From a virus, in IMG/VR virus record IMGVR_UViG_3300025809_002164, positions 62,001-126,000 of that record: DNA of 64,000 bases. The stretch is one strand, 5' to 3'. Position numbers and translations under genes: made by a program. How positions within the stretch are numbered: position 1 is the stretch's first letter; each line of letters opens with the position of its first letter. The notes beneath the pieces are model-generated. The model searched no databases, was not told where the DNA came from, and saw nothing but the letters and a program-made list of their open reading frames with translations. Positions 7,700-17,253 of the stretch are shown here, piece after piece.

Positions 7700-8730
7700 T
7701 TAGATGATACTAAGCGATAATCATTTTCATACATTTTTTTTACTAAGCCCTTAAAGTCAGTCTTTCTTTTCCATCCAATTTCAGTTTCAGCTAGTTTAGG
7801 GTCTCCGCAAAGCTCGTGAACTTCTGCGGGCCTGTAGAATTTTTCATCAACCTCGACTATGACCGTGCCATCTTTGAGCTTAATTTTTTCACTCAAACCA
7901 TTCCCTGAAATTAAATACTCTATTGATGCTAAACTAAGACATTCTAAAATAAAATCTCTGACGGTATGCATTTCTCCACTGCCTAGTACATAATTTTTAG
8001 GTTCTTTTAGATTTAGCATCAGCCATACTCCATCCATGAAATCCTCAGCATCACTCCAATCTCTACGAGCATCAAGGTTTCCCAACTTTAATTTAGGAAT
8101 AGGATTGTTTTTCTCTATTGAGTGTTTTATTTTAGCCACACCGTTGCTTATTTTTCTAGTTACAAAATCTAAGCCCCTGCGAGAACCCTCGTGATTGAAA
8201 AGCCAGCCTTGCACCGCATATAATTTATACGATTCCCTATAGACCCTGACTAGGTGCCTAGCGGCACATTTAGCTGCTCCATATGGGGATTGTGGGTTAA
8301 GGGGGTGCTTCTCGTCCTGAGGCGAGTATTCAACATCTCCAAACTCTTCTGAGGACCCTGCATTATAAAACTTGCAGTGTGGTGCGAATCTCCTGATTGA
8401 TTCAAGTATATGTAATACTGCATTAGAATCGGTTTCCCATGTTTGTATGGGATATTTCCAGCTACCAGCCACAAATGATTGGGCGGCGAAATTAATAAAG
8501 TAATCTGGCTGAATCTCTAGAATAACATCTCTTATACTGTGAGCATCGTTTAGATCCATGTCTAAAATATGAAACCTAGGGTTCCCTTCTAGGTGTTCTA
8601 TGTTTTCGTGATTTTTTACGCTAAGTCTTCTTACTGTTCCAAATATTTGAAAATCAGTAAATTTTAATAAGTAGTCACACATGTGACTTCCATCTTGACC
8701 TGTTATTCCTGTAACTAGTACTTTTTTCAT
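7696..8730 (-). CDS. gmd: GDP-mannose 4,6-dehydratase
   Basis: 344 residues, full length. It makes GDP-4-keto-6-deoxy-D-mannose from GDP-mannose. Motifs seen: GITGQDGS nucleotide-binding loop at 8-15, SSEEFG with the catalytic Ser/Glu, YGAAK with the catalytic Tyr/Lys, and LGNLDARRDW near the substrate loop. One loop reads NHEGSRRG where most enzymes have NHESPRRG. It is the first gene of a gmd-fcl pair. A GTGTATTTTATTT element lies 15 bases before the ATG. Its product could also feed an aminotransferase towards perosamine, but fcl next door favours fucose. Confidence 0.95.
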   Translation of the reverse strand: MKKVLVTGITGQDGSHMCDYLLKFTDFQIFGTVRRLSVKNHENIEHLEGNPRFHILDMDLNDAHSIRDVILEIQPDYFINFAAQSFVAGSWKYPIQTWETDSNAVLHILESIRRFAPHCKFYNAGSSEEFGDVEYSPQDEKHPLNPQSPYGAAKCAARHLVRVYRESYKLYAVQGWLFNHEGSRRGLDFVTRKISNGVAKIKHSIEKNNPIPKLKLGNLDARRDWSDAEDFMDGVWLMLNLKEPKNYVLGSGEMHTVRDFILECLSLASIEYLISGNGLSEKIKLKDGTVIVEVDEKFYRPAEVHELCGDPKLAETEIGWKRKTDFKGLVKKMYENDYRLVSSK

Positions 8731-8740
8731 TTAAATAAAA

Positions 8741-8745
8741 TACAC
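8741..8745 (-). promoter_or_regulatory. GTGTA element before gmd
   Basis: On the minus strand GTGTATTTTATTTAA abuts the ATG at 8730, with the first G at -15. No Shine-Dalgarno sequence is present. Confidence 0.5.
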
Positions 8746-8768
8746 TTATTGTTGATATTATTTTCTAC

Positions 8769-9176
8769 TTAATACTTATTTCTTTGGTATTTCTTAACAC
8801 ATTCAACTATTTTGTCATCTAGTTTATGGGGGAATGAATCTAGTAATTTTATGTCTGTCCAGACAAAGTCAGTATGCTCTTCGTTTAAATCGGGAATTAC
8901 CTCTGATTTAATCTCGCTCATATAGACGTGCAATAATGAGTCTTCCTCATATAATGTTTTTACATATTTAATGTCTTGAATTTTTAAATTTATGCCAGAC
9001 TCTTCTTTAGTTTCTCTTGCAGCACAGGATATTGGACCTTCGTTCTTCTCTATTGAACCTGTAAAAATTGACCAAAACCCACCAAATGGTAATGGGTTTT
9101 CTTTAGTACCCTCCGACCTCTTGCATAGGAGAATTTTGCCATTACATATTAAGCCAACCCCTGAGTACCTATTCAT
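8769..9176 (-). CDS. Nudix hydrolase
   Basis: 135 residues with a complete Nudix box (residues about 40-62: GSIEKNEG...ARETKEESGI), which fits Gx5Ex7REUxEExGU exactly. The domain hydrolyses nucleoside diphosphates linked to another group. The start overlaps the nrdA stop as ATGA, so the two are translationally coupled. This suggests a role in nucleotide-pool cleaning (MutT-like) or nucleotide-sugar turnover. The substrate is not predictable from the box alone. Confidence 0.9.
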   Translation of the reverse strand: MNRYSGVGLICNGKILLCKRSEGTKENPLPFGGFWSIFTGSIEKNEGPISCAARETKEESGINLKIQDIKYVKTLYEEDSLLHVYMSEIKSEVIPDLNEEHTDFVWTDIKLLDSFPHKLDDKIVECVKKYQRNKY

Positions 9177-11656
9177 TGGCAGGACTCGCAGGGTTCTCCA
9201 TTTTTCATAGATTCAATACTGCAGGCAGATGCAGGTTTTTGATCGGTTGATTTTTCGATTTTACTTGCGGCCCTATTCCTTAGGTAGTAAGTAGTTTTTA
9301 GACCAGACTCCCAGCATTTCATGTATATATCATTTAGATATTTAAGGGAGGTTGAGCTGTTGTACAAATTAAAACTTACAGCTTGATCTATCCATTTTTG
9401 CCTACGAGCATTTACTTCTACGAGTTTCATCATATCTCTATCAAATGCTGTTTTGTATTTATTTTTAATATCCTCAGGGATGAATTCATTTAACAATGAT
9501 AAGTCTCCGTCAGCGTCCTTAACCATATTAGATATTTCTGAATTCCATAACCCAAGTTCTTTCATGTCGTTTACAAAATGAGGGTTTGTTATATAAAAAT
9601 TACCGCTCTTATTCTCGTATACAAAAAGCACAGAGAAATTAGGCTCTATACTTTGCTCTACTCCGTTAATATATCCTATAGTTGCTGTGGGAGCAATAGC
9701 CATTACGTTAGAGTTCCTCATTCCGAATTCAGCAACATGAGCTCTGACTTTACCCCAGTCTTTAAGTGTTTGACCATGGCCAGTTAGAGGCTTGCCGGTA
9801 ACAGATGCTTTAGATACTTTTTGTTTACCTTTATAAACCATTAAGTTATTGTAGGAATCAATCGGAAGAATATTTTGACTCCAGAGTGACCCATCAAAAG
9901 TTTCGTAAGATCCTCTCTCTTCCGCCAATATTGAGCTTGCATAAATTGCTTCGCATGAGTAAAATTCATAAAACTTGTCGTTCCATTCAGCAGCTTCATC
10001 GCTGTCTATTATGATGTTTTGCTTGTGAAGTACATCATGCATTCCCATTATACCTAAACCTATAGGTCTATGCTTTAGGTTTGAATTATTAGATTCCCTG
10101 GTAGGATAATAATTTATATCTATTACATTATCTAGCATTCGAATCGCCGTGTGTATTGTATTTTTCAACCTATCATAATCTAATGTATGATTATTTTCAC
10201 CGTGAGATGAGGCCTCCTTCATGTGATTCAATAAATTAATAGAGCCTAAGTTGCAAACAGCTGTTTCTCCTATCTTGGTTTTTTCACCCTTGCTATATTC
10301 TGAGGGTTTGGTGTGTAGAGTTATTTCAGTGCATAAGTTAGAGCTAAGAACCTGACCTTCATGTTGATTTGTGTATCTAATATTACATGGATCTTTAAAT
10401 GTACACCAAGGGTGTGAGGTCTCAAACAAAACTTTGAGCATTTTTTTCCATAAATCTTTTGCCGCTATTTTTCTGAAATTTTTAATTAATCCTGCTTCAG
10501 CCGACTTGCACATTTCTGAGTAGTGCTTATCAAAGTCTTTACTAAACCTATTGTGTAGTGTCTTTCCGTCTTCTGTTTTAGTGTCTTTTGGGTCAAAGAA
10601 ATACCAATCATCTTCGCTCTGAACTCGCCTCATAAATTCATCGGGTATCCAGGCTGCGGTATTCATGTCGTGGCATCGAAGCCTTTCGTCTCCGGTGTTC
10701 CTCCTTAAGTTAAGGAAGTCTTCAAAATCTAAGTGCCATGGCTCTAAGTATGCACAACCAGCTCCAGGTCTTTTACCTCCTTGGTTGACGGCTACAAGTA
10801 AGTCGTTAAATATTTTAAGCCATGGAACTAACCCGCTAGAGATTCCGTTAGTTCCTTCAATGTGAGATCCTGTGGATCTGAAAGGGGTGACATCTAGGCC
10901 TAGACCTCCGGCAAATTTAGACTTCCTAGCTTCTTGCCATGCTCCGTCAAATATTCCATCTATACTATCATCAAAAGTGTTCAAATAGCAAGAACTTAAT
11001 TGGGAGTGTGTGGTTCCACTGTTAAATAATGTGGGTGTAGATGGAGTATAGAGTAATAAACTAATTAAGTCATAGAACTCTATAGCTTTTTCGTTTTTAT
11101 TTTCTTCGTTTATCGATAGGCCCATTGCTACCCTCATCCAAAAAGATTGAGGAGTTTCCATTACTTTGTTGTCCAGCCTAATAAAATATCTATCGTACAA
11201 TATTTGAGCTCCTAAATATTTTAAGTTCTTATCTCTAGTTATTCTTATAGATTCTGACAACATATTTAGGTCAAAGTCTAACAATTTAGGGTCAAGCCTG
11301 CCTTCTTTAACTAACTTTTTAGTATTTTGAATAAAGCTTTTTCTATATTGTAATCTAAATGTATCTGAGTCTACCCCTTCGTTGAATACTTCTTTATATA
11401 AATTGTTTAATAATAAACCTGCAGCCGCAAAAGAATAGTTTGGTTCTTTTTCGATTTTTTCTCTAGCTGATAATATTAAGGCTTGGTCAATTTCCCTAGT
11501 AGTTATCTTATCAAAGAGTTGAAGTTGGGCGTCAAGAACTATTTCACTAGCTGACACATCTTCTATGTTTTCGCAGGCTCTTAGTGAGCTTGCATTAATT
11601 TTATCCACATTAAATTCTTCTAATCTTCCATTTCTTTTCTTAACTTTAATTTGCAT
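9173..11656 (-). CDS. nrdA: ribonucleotide reductase large subunit, class I
   Basis: 827 residues. Order: ATP-cone domain (about 1-90, allosteric activity site), catalytic ten-stranded barrel, C-terminal redox tail. Active-site residues are present: C223 and C468 (redox pair), N440, C442 (thiyl radical) and E444 in SSNLCTEI, and the Y790-Y791 relay in KTTYYLR. The tail ends in CESC (C823, C826) for reduction by thioredoxin or glutaredoxin. It pairs with nrdB at 592-1605. A strong sigma-70-like promoter lies at 11713-11741 and the Nudix gene is coupled downstream. No intein or insertion is seen. Confidence 0.96.
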   Translation of the reverse strand: MQIKVKKRNGRLEEFNVDKINASSLRACENIEDVSASEIVLDAQLQLFDKITTREIDQALILSAREKIEKEPNYSFAAAGLLLNNLYKEVFNEGVDSDTFRLQYRKSFIQNTKKLVKEGRLDPKLLDFDLNMLSESIRITRDKNLKYLGAQILYDRYFIRLDNKVMETPQSFWMRVAMGLSINEENKNEKAIEFYDLISLLLYTPSTPTLFNSGTTHSQLSSCYLNTFDDSIDGIFDGAWQEARKSKFAGGLGLDVTPFRSTGSHIEGTNGISSGLVPWLKIFNDLLVAVNQGGKRPGAGCAYLEPWHLDFEDFLNLRRNTGDERLRCHDMNTAAWIPDEFMRRVQSEDDWYFFDPKDTKTEDGKTLHNRFSKDFDKHYSEMCKSAEAGLIKNFRKIAAKDLWKKMLKVLFETSHPWCTFKDPCNIRYTNQHEGQVLSSNLCTEITLHTKPSEYSKGEKTKIGETAVCNLGSINLLNHMKEASSHGENNHTLDYDRLKNTIHTAIRMLDNVIDINYYPTRESNNSNLKHRPIGLGIMGMHDVLHKQNIIIDSDEAAEWNDKFYEFYSCEAIYASSILAEERGSYETFDGSLWSQNILPIDSYNNLMVYKGKQKVSKASVTGKPLTGHGQTLKDWGKVRAHVAEFGMRNSNVMAIAPTATIGYINGVEQSIEPNFSVLFVYENKSGNFYITNPHFVNDMKELGLWNSEISNMVKDADGDLSLLNEFIPEDIKNKYKTAFDRDMMKLVEVNARRQKWIDQAVSFNLYNSSTSLKYLNDIYMKCWESGLKTTYYLRNRAASKIEKSTDQKPASACSIESMKNGEPCESCQ

Positions 11657-11712
11657 CGTTATATATTGTATGTTTTAGGGTATATTCTTTCCACTATAAG
11701 AAGGAAATTATT

Positions 11713-11741
11713 AATATAGCATAGAACTAGAATAACATCAA
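11713..11741 (-). promoter_or_regulatory. sigma-70-like promoter of nrdA
   Basis: On the minus strand TTGATG (11736-11741) is followed by 17 bases and TATATT (11713-11718). A TG one base before the -10 makes it an extended -10. The leader to the nrdA ATG is about 50 bases. This is the best promoter-like sequence in the 112-base gap, which holds no gene. Confidence 0.6.
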
Positions 11742-11768
11742 GGATAAAAGTCAATAGTTATTAACAAT

Positions 11769-12563
11769 TTATCTCATTGATGGAAGCATTTTACTATTAT
11801 TGTTGTGGTTATGGTGCGCTGGAGAACCCCATTTATTATTAAAGAAGGAATGAGCCATAGCCTCTTTTTTTGAACTTTCTGAATTTTGTTCAGAATTACT
11901 TCTAGTGGCGGCTCCGGCGAAATGATAAAAGTTACAGTTGTATGTCCTTTGCATTTTGAGCCCCCAGTATTCACACTTTAGAAAAAAGTCCCAGTCAACC
12001 ACGTGTGGGGAAGGGTAGAGTTCGTCCCACCCGCCTAGAGCTAAAAAGTCATGTTTATTCATCGCAAAAGGAAGTGTGGAACCTTCATCTGTGATTTTAT
12101 TTTCCCTTAGAAGTACTTCCTGCTCTTGAAACTCACCAATGTTGAATATTGCTGGGTCGCGTCCAAAATCTTTAATGATAAACTGAGGAAATATTGAGGG
12201 TTGGGGCTCAATTTGGTTCAAGCTTAAGACTGATTTTGGTTGCAGTTCTTGACTTATGACTGTATCCCAGTTTGACGGAAATATATTATCATCATTAACC
12301 ACCAATATGGTTTCGTGAGTTGAGTTATAAACTCCTAGGTTGGTGGCGACTGAAAGCCCTTGGTTCTTTTGTAAATTGAGTACTTTAAAATTATTTTCAA
12401 GCTCTTGATACTTATTAATTACTGATTTATTTAAGTCAAAAAAACCATCAGCCACAACTATGACTTCAAAGTTGTTTCTCGATGATGGATTTAAGTACAG
12501 GGACTTTATGCAAGCGTCTAAATGCCCTGGCTCTTGGTATGTTGGTATAATTACTGATATCAT
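11769..12563 (-). CDS. glycosyltransferase family 2
   Basis: 264 residues. A classic GT2 N-terminus (ISVIIPTYQEPGHL), the VVADG turn, KNQGLSVATNLG, the metal site in VVNDDNIF (D91-D92), and a GGWDELYPSPHVVDWDFFLK acceptor region. The last 20 residues are His/Asn-rich. It overlaps the upstream glycosyltransferase by four bases (ATGA), the start of a long run of coupled genes reaching 22147. It is predicted cytosolic with no membrane anchor. Sugar and acceptor unknown. Confidence 0.85.
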   Translation of the reverse strand: MISVIIPTYQEPGHLDACIKSLYLNPSSRNNFEVIVVADGFFDLNKSVINKYQELENNFKVLNLQKNQGLSVATNLGVYNSTHETILVVNDDNIFPSNWDTVISQELQPKSVLSLNQIEPQPSIFPQFIIKDFGRDPAIFNIGEFQEQEVLLRENKITDEGSTLPFAMNKHDFLALGGWDELYPSPHVVDWDFFLKCEYWGLKMQRTYNCNFYHFAGAATRSNSEQNSESSKKEAMAHSFFNNKWGSPAHHNHNNNSKMLPSMR

Positions 12564-13264
12564 ATTTTATTCCAATTTGTTAAAGGAGATAACCATTTGG
12601 TTTCTCCATGGGTTGAGTAACCTGGTAAGGGTGTAATTAATAACTCCTTATTATTGCCTAATTCTAGAAACATTTGAAAATCATTTGGGTGGGTTCCTGA
12701 TGTGTGTTTTCTTAAGATGGATTCACATCGTTTTAAGGTAGATACCTTAGCGGCAAAAGTCATGGTTGTACTATTAGTTATCTTCCAGTGGCAACTATTG
12801 GTTAGGTATACCTTGGTAGTTTCAGCCCCCCCATCGCAATATGGGTTGCCGCCTTGTGAGGGCTCTAAATATTTATCAGGATGATCATACAAAGAAACAA
12901 ATGATGCCCCTAGGGCAAACCCTTCTTCTAGGGCTTTTTGGGATTGAAATTTGTGTAGGTAGTCGTTTTCAATAAAATAAATAATTTCATCATCAGGAGA
13001 TGTAAGAGCTTCGTCTAAAGCTAAATTGAATGTTCCTGCCCCATGCCCTATAGACACTTCTTTTAGGAAGAAGGGAAGTACTTTAGCACCTTCCACTTCG
13101 TGTTTTACCATATCAAGAGTTTTAGTAGAACAATTATCTGCTATTATTGACCATTCTGTATTAGTGAATTCTTTGAGAGCATTTTTTAAACATTCTCCAT
13201 TATTAATATAGTCAGGTTTTACTTTCTTGTATCCAGCATCTGATATTCTATATATTATTTTCAT
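12560..13264 (-). CDS. glycosyltransferase-like protein, GT-A type
   Basis: 234 residues. It begins MKIIYRISDAGYKK, has a DNCS turn, a GAGTFNLALDEAL helix typical of GT2 enzymes, and an END motif at 99-101 (YFIENDYLH) in the DXD position. It overlaps both neighbours by four bases (ATGA), so it is part of the coupled sugar operon. The family is divergent and lacks a clear C-terminal catalytic motif. It could be a GT2 enzyme of unusual specificity. Confidence 0.65.
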   Translation of the reverse strand: MKIIYRISDAGYKKVKPDYINNGECLKNALKEFTNTEWSIIADNCSTKTLDMVKHEVEGAKVLPFFLKEVSIGHGAGTFNLALDEALTSPDDEIIYFIENDYLHKFQSQKALEEGFALGASFVSLYDHPDKYLEPSQGGNPYCDGGAETTKVYLTNSCHWKITNSTTMTFAAKVSTLKRCESILRKHTSGTHPNDFQMFLELGNNKELLITPLPGYSTHGETKWLSPLTNWNKI

Positions 13265-13848
13265 ACTCGCTCAATTATAGTGAAACCATTATTATTAGTA
13301 AATCTTTCTTTTAACTTCCAAGCATCCTTATTTTCATCTAAAAATTCAGTAACAGCATCCCATAGACCTTTATCCCAAACTAATTCATCTCCAAACCCAT
13401 TCTCTGATGTTGTAGGTTCACTGTGATGTTCATAGGAAGTGGTATCATGAAAACATATATATTTTTTTGCTTTGGGTGAGTGTTTTTCTAATTCAGCTTT
13501 TAATTGATTATAATGATGCCAGGTATCAATAAATAATAAATCAGTTTCTTCAATATCAATTTCAAGTACATTAGCTTCTACAAATTCAAAATTAAGTCCA
13601 TAAGCTTTAGCTGTTTCTTCTACTTCTTTTATATTTCCTCCCCATCTGGATGGGTTGTATAGATCGTAAGAAATAAGTTTAGTTTTTGGAGCTGATGCTA
13701 GCCATCCCCAAGTTGATAAAACACTTCTTACCCCCATTTCTGTAATATGATCACATTCTTGACCATACTTTAATATTGTTGGTATATGTTCATTTATATC
13801 AGAAGGGGTTTGATATAATTTATTTATTTTTTCTTCTAAGTCTATCAT
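13261..13848 (-). CDS. class I SAM-dependent methyltransferase (Methyltransf_24-like)
   Basis: 195 residues. The SAM loop is TEMGVRSVLSTW (motif I), followed by ISYDLYNP, FVEANVLEI and the characteristic LLFIDTWHHYNQL strand with YICFHDTT. This pattern is common in Methyltransf_24/CmcI-like enzymes linked to sugar O-methylation in capsule and LPS clusters. It overlaps the neighbours by ATGA. In this context O-methylation of a sugar is likely. It marks the right-to-left end of the more AT-rich part of the cassette. Confidence 0.8.
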   Translation of the reverse strand: MIDLEEKINKLYQTPSDINEHIPTILKYGQECDHITEMGVRSVLSTWGWLASAPKTKLISYDLYNPSRWGGNIKEVEETAKAYGLNFEFVEANVLEIDIEETDLLFIDTWHHYNQLKAELEKHSPKAKKYICFHDTTSYEHHSEPTTSENGFGDELVWDKGLWDAVTEFLDENKDAWKLKERFTNNNGFTIIERV

Positions 13849-14597
13849 AACATTTTATTTATTGATTTTTGCATTTTATTTTCATGGTTTCCTAATTTAT
13901 TTCTTCCTTGCTCTCCATTAATGTAAATATTGGGAAGATGATGTATTAAGTTATCTTTAAATTCACTTATACAAATCATTTTTTTCATTCCACAAAATTG
14001 ATATATGTCTGTATTAACTTTACATTTGACACTATATCCTGATTGTCCAAAAAACTGAGTAAAGTTATATTGTTCACATATTTTATGTAGTTGTTCTTTT
14101 GTAATAATAAAAGTTGCTTGGTGTAGGTTAGTAAAATGTGCGAATTTTTTACCCTCATATTCTTCTACACTATTATAATTCCAATCATAATGAGCGTGAT
14201 AAGCAGGGTAATATTTTCCTATTTCATTTTCTTCATATTGAATTAACCCAGCTATTCTATTCTTAGGTAAAATATTAGTATACTCTAGATATTTGTCAAT
14301 ATGATGTTCTTTAAATAGATGATCATTTTCACCAAATAAAAATACATCAAAATCATCTTTATGGTCCCATATAACTTGTTTACAAGTTAATGGTAATAAC
14401 TGATAATTATCCAATTCAATAACATTAACATGATCTATACCCAGTATATCAAGTTTTATATTACTATTTACAACAATAAAAACTTCATATTTTTGAAACG
14501 ATTTTAACTCACTAACTACTTGTTGGAGATATTGAAGTTGATCCTCTCCATAATTTACTAATACTGCTAATATATTTTGTTTTTCTTTACTTTCCAT
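13845..14597 (-). CDS. glycosyltransferase-like protein
   Basis: 250 residues with an N-terminal strand-loop (ILAVLVNYGEDQLQYL), the VIVNS-type second strand, and FLFGENDHLF at the DXD position (END). The middle is Tyr/His-rich (YPAYHAHYDWNYN). This layout resembles the 12560-13264 gene and suggests a related GT-A fold. It has no membrane segment. It overlaps the oxidoreductase gene upstream by 11 bases and the methyltransferase downstream by four. Confidence 0.6.
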   Translation of the reverse strand: MESKEKQNILAVLVNYGEDQLQYLQQVVSELKSFQKYEVFIVVNSNIKLDILGIDHVNVIELDNYQLLPLTCKQVIWDHKDDFDVFLFGENDHLFKEHHIDKYLEYTNILPKNRIAGLIQYEENEIGKYYPAYHAHYDWNYNSVEEYEGKKFAHFTNLHQATFIITKEQLHKICEQYNFTQFFGQSGYSVKCKVNTDIYQFCGMKKMICISEFKDNLIHHLPNIYINGEQGRNKLGNHENKMQKSINKML

Positions 14598-15597
14598 ATT
14601 GTATGTTAGACTTTTTATATATTTCTTCTATCAAAATAATGACATTATTTGTCTCTTCCAAGCTAAAATTATTTAAATTTCGATAAACTTCAGGATGGTT
14701 AGGACATGATCCTTGATATGAGCCATATGAATTAGGTTTATTTATCTTAGAATATTTTTTAGATATTTTATTATATTCATTTTTAAATCCTTGACTTAAA
14801 AAATTAGCTGATTCTATAATATTAAGAGCTTTCCCTCCAATTTTAATATAACCATTAGAACCCATTAAAGTTATAGAACTTTCTATGTTGTGGGGTTCTG
14901 ATGCTATTGTGGATTCAATAGTACCCCCAAATTTACCATAATCAACTAGAGAATAAACTGTATCTTCAATTATAGCATCCTTATGTTTAGTAGTATAGGT
15001 TTTTGTTGATAATACTTCTTTAGGATTTCCAATTAAATATTGTAAGACATCTAAATAGTGGATTGCAGTTTCGTATAATATACCACCTCCTACATCCGGT
15101 TGTCCTCTCCATCCTGAAAAGTATTCTAAAGGTCTTTGCCATCTTTGTGTAAATGAAAATCCTCTAATTTCTCCTAATAATTTCTCTTTTAAAACTTCTT
15201 TCACTAAACTAACTGTTGGGTTTAATCTAACTTGTAAAACACAATATACTTTTTGTTTATTTTTATCAGCACAATCTTGAATTAACTTTATATCTTGAAT
15301 ATTAAATGATACTGGTTTTTCTATTAAAACATCACAATCTTTCTCTAATGAAAAAATAGCTTGCTCCTTATGTAATGAATTTGGGGTTGCTATTACAATA
15401 AAATTTAAATCCTCAACAGCTATCATATCCTTATAATCCGTATAAGAAGGTACTTTATATCTCTTTCCTAAGCTTTTTATTAATGATGGTTGAATATCAC
15501 ATACTGAAGATAATTCAAAATCTGAGTTAGCCTCTATTGCTTCTATATGTCTAGGGAATATCCCACCACACCCTATTATTCCTACTTTATGTTTCAT
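14587..15597 (-). CDS. Gfo/Idh/MocA-family sugar oxidoreductase
   Basis: 336 residues from the ATG at 15597, chosen because it forms an ATGA overlap with the preceding SDR gene; a TTG 21 bases upstream would add seven residues. The N-terminal Rossmann domain has GIIGCGGIF, VCDI and ATPNSLH; the EKP motif with the catalytic Lys is near residue 94; GGGILYETAIHYLD and the C-terminal beta-sheet domain follow. Enzymes of this type (WlbA/WbpB-like) oxidise the 3-position of NDP-sugars before amination. This fits the DegT aminotransferase in the same operon. Confidence 0.85.
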   Translation of the reverse strand: MKHKVGIIGCGGIFPRHIEAIEANSDFELSSVCDIQPSLIKSLGKRYKVPSYTDYKDMIAVEDLNFIVIATPNSLHKEQAIFSLEKDCDVLIEKPVSFNIQDIKLIQDCADKNKQKVYCVLQVRLNPTVSLVKEVLKEKLLGEIRGFSFTQRWQRPLEYFSGWRGQPDVGGGILYETAIHYLDVLQYLIGNPKEVLSTKTYTTKHKDAIIEDTVYSLVDYGKFGGTIESTIASEPHNIESSITLMGSNGYIKIGGKALNIIESANFLSQGFKNEYNKISKKYSKINKPNSYGSYQGSCPNHPEVYRNLNNFSLEETNNVIILIEEIYKKSNIQYGK

Positions 15598-16571
15598 TTT
15601 AATTTGTTTTGATACCAACTAATAGTTTCTCCTAAACCATATGTAAAGTCAGTAAGTTGATAATTAATTAGTGATTTTATTTTTTTATTACTGGCTATAT
15701 GACATTCTACATCTGCTTTTCTAGTCGGTTTATAAACTATATCCTTTACATTATAATCCATCCCTCTCATAATATTACAGATATCTTCTATAACTTCTTT
15801 AATAGTAATTTGACCATCTGTAGATATATTTACTGATTCCTTTGGTTTTAATTTATTATAAACCTTTATAATAGCATCTACAGTATCATGTACATAAATA
15901 AAATCTCTACTTTGTAATCCATCTCCCCAAATTTCTGGGGGTTTATTATTAATTAGGTTAAACATAGTAACAGGAATTACAGCAGCTAAAGGTGGTTTTG
16001 CATTTTGTCTAGGACCATAATTATTAAATGGTCTAACTATAAAGGCATCCAAATCAAAACTATCTACCCAAGATTCTAATGCTTTATCTGCACCTACCTT
16101 CCCAGCAGCATATGTTGTTTTTGGATTTAAGGGATGGTTTTCATCCATAGGCTCATAAACAGCACTACCAAATACTTCTGATGTGGAGAAATGTACTAAT
16201 GTTTTAAATTTATTTTTACGTTGAAGTTCTAATAAATTAACTATAATATTAGTGTTACAATGAAAACCATTTGCCGGGTTTAAAAAAGTATAATTAATTG
16301 GTTTTGTAGCACAATTAAAAACTATATCAATGTTATGCTTATTAAATATATATTCTAAAGAAGTATATATCTCACAATCATCTTTATAAAGAATAACTCC
16401 CTGTTTAAAAGCATCTTTTAAATTATCTTCATTCCCAAGAAACATATTATCTATAACAATTACTTGTTTAGCTCCTTCTAATAATAGTCTATCGACTAAA
16501 TGGCTTCCTATAAATCCAGCTCCACCAGTAACTAGAATTGTACTATTTTTAATTTTTGGTCTATTTCCCAT
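15594..16571 (-). CDS. extended SDR, NDP-sugar dehydratase/epimerase
   Basis: 325 residues. NAD-binding GGAGFIG at 16-22, catalytic STSEVFG (S129-E132), YAAGK (Y154, K158), and RPFNNYGPRQN. The S-E pair in place of the D-E pair of dTDP-glucose dehydratases points to the LegB-like dehydratase or UDP-glucuronate-decarboxylase-like branches. The product would be a keto-sugar for the DegT aminotransferase. It overlaps neighbours at both ends. The substrate (GDP-, UDP- or dTDP-sugar) cannot be fixed from sequence. Confidence 0.85.
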   Translation of the reverse strand: MGNRPKIKNSTILVTGGAGFIGSHLVDRLLLEGAKQVIVIDNMFLGNEDNLKDAFKQGVILYKDDCEIYTSLEYIFNKHNIDIVFNCATKPINYTFLNPANGFHCNTNIIVNLLELQRKNKFKTLVHFSTSEVFGSAVYEPMDENHPLNPKTTYAAGKVGADKALESWVDSFDLDAFIVRPFNNYGPRQNAKPPLAAVIPVTMFNLINNKPPEIWGDGLQSRDFIYVHDTVDAIIKVYNKLKPKESVNISTDGQITIKEVIEDICNIMRGMDYNVKDIVYKPTRKADVECHIASNKKIKSLINYQLTDFTYGLGETISWYQNKLK

Positions 16572-17253
16572 TTTTATTTTTATATTCTATAAATTTTTGG
16601 TGTAATGTTTTTTCTATGTCTTCAGGAACAGATTTATAGTAAGTACCTTCCCCTAAAATTTGAGTAGGTATATTTTCTTTAAGTGATGTTATAGAGTCTA
16701 CCATTAGTTTTTGTTCTAGATTTTGAATTCTAATGTTTAAGTCAATTAAGGTATCATCTTTATAGACTTTAATTGTGGATTTCGTAATAACTTTCCCCCT
16801 ATCAATTGATTTATCGATTAAATGTGTTGTTACTCCTTGAGATATATTATCTAAAACCGCCCATTTAATGTTATCTAAACCTCTATTTTCAGGTAATAAT
16901 CCGGGATGCATATTAAGTACCCCTATATTAAAACTTTCAAAGGCAATAGGTTTTAATATTCTAGCTCCTAATATCACACCTAAATCTAAATTATACTCTT
17001 TTACTAATTTTTGGGTTTCTTCAGAATTATGGACAACTACTTTATAATCAATTCCATGCTGTTCTGCTATTATTTTAGGATGGGATAAATATAGATCTTT
17101 AGGTGTTATTCTTATTTTTGATTTATAAAAATTTAATTCAACTGGATTAGCCGCAAGTATTACTTTAGGTTTATTACCTGATATTATTAAATTATTTATT
17201 CCTTCTTGGGTTTTCCAATGTGAAAAATTATAAGCAAAAACTCCTATATTCAT
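16561..17253 (-). CDS. sugar N-formyltransferase
   Basis: 230 residues in the formyl-transferase fold that uses 10-formyl-tetrahydrofolate. The catalytic triad is visible: N114 and H116 in LNMHPGLLPENRG and D151 in IDRGKVI, with spacing close to that of the ArnA formyltransferase domain. It is shorter than methionyl-tRNA formyltransferase and lacks the C-terminal tRNA domain, so a sugar amine is the likely acceptor. It sits two genes after the DegT aminotransferase that would make that amine. It also overlaps the SDR gene by 11 bases. Confidence 0.85.
   Translation of the reverse strand: MNIGVFAYNFSHWKTQEGINNLIISGNKPKVILAANPVELNFYKSKIRITPKDLYLSHPKIIAEQHGIDYKVVVHNSEETQKLVKEYNLDLGVILGARILKPIAFESFNIGVLNMHPGLLPENRGLDNIKWAVLDNISQGVTTHLIDKSIDRGKVITKSTIKVYKDDTLIDLNIRIQNLEQKLMVDSITSLKENIPTQILGEGTYYKSVPEDIEKTLHQKFIEYKNKNGK

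Noticed and set aside
15598-15618. TTG start at 15618 for the Gfo/Idh oxidoreductase
   Set aside because: The ATG at 15597 gives an ATGA overlap with the preceding gene, as elsewhere in the operon, and the Rossmann strand begins just after it.
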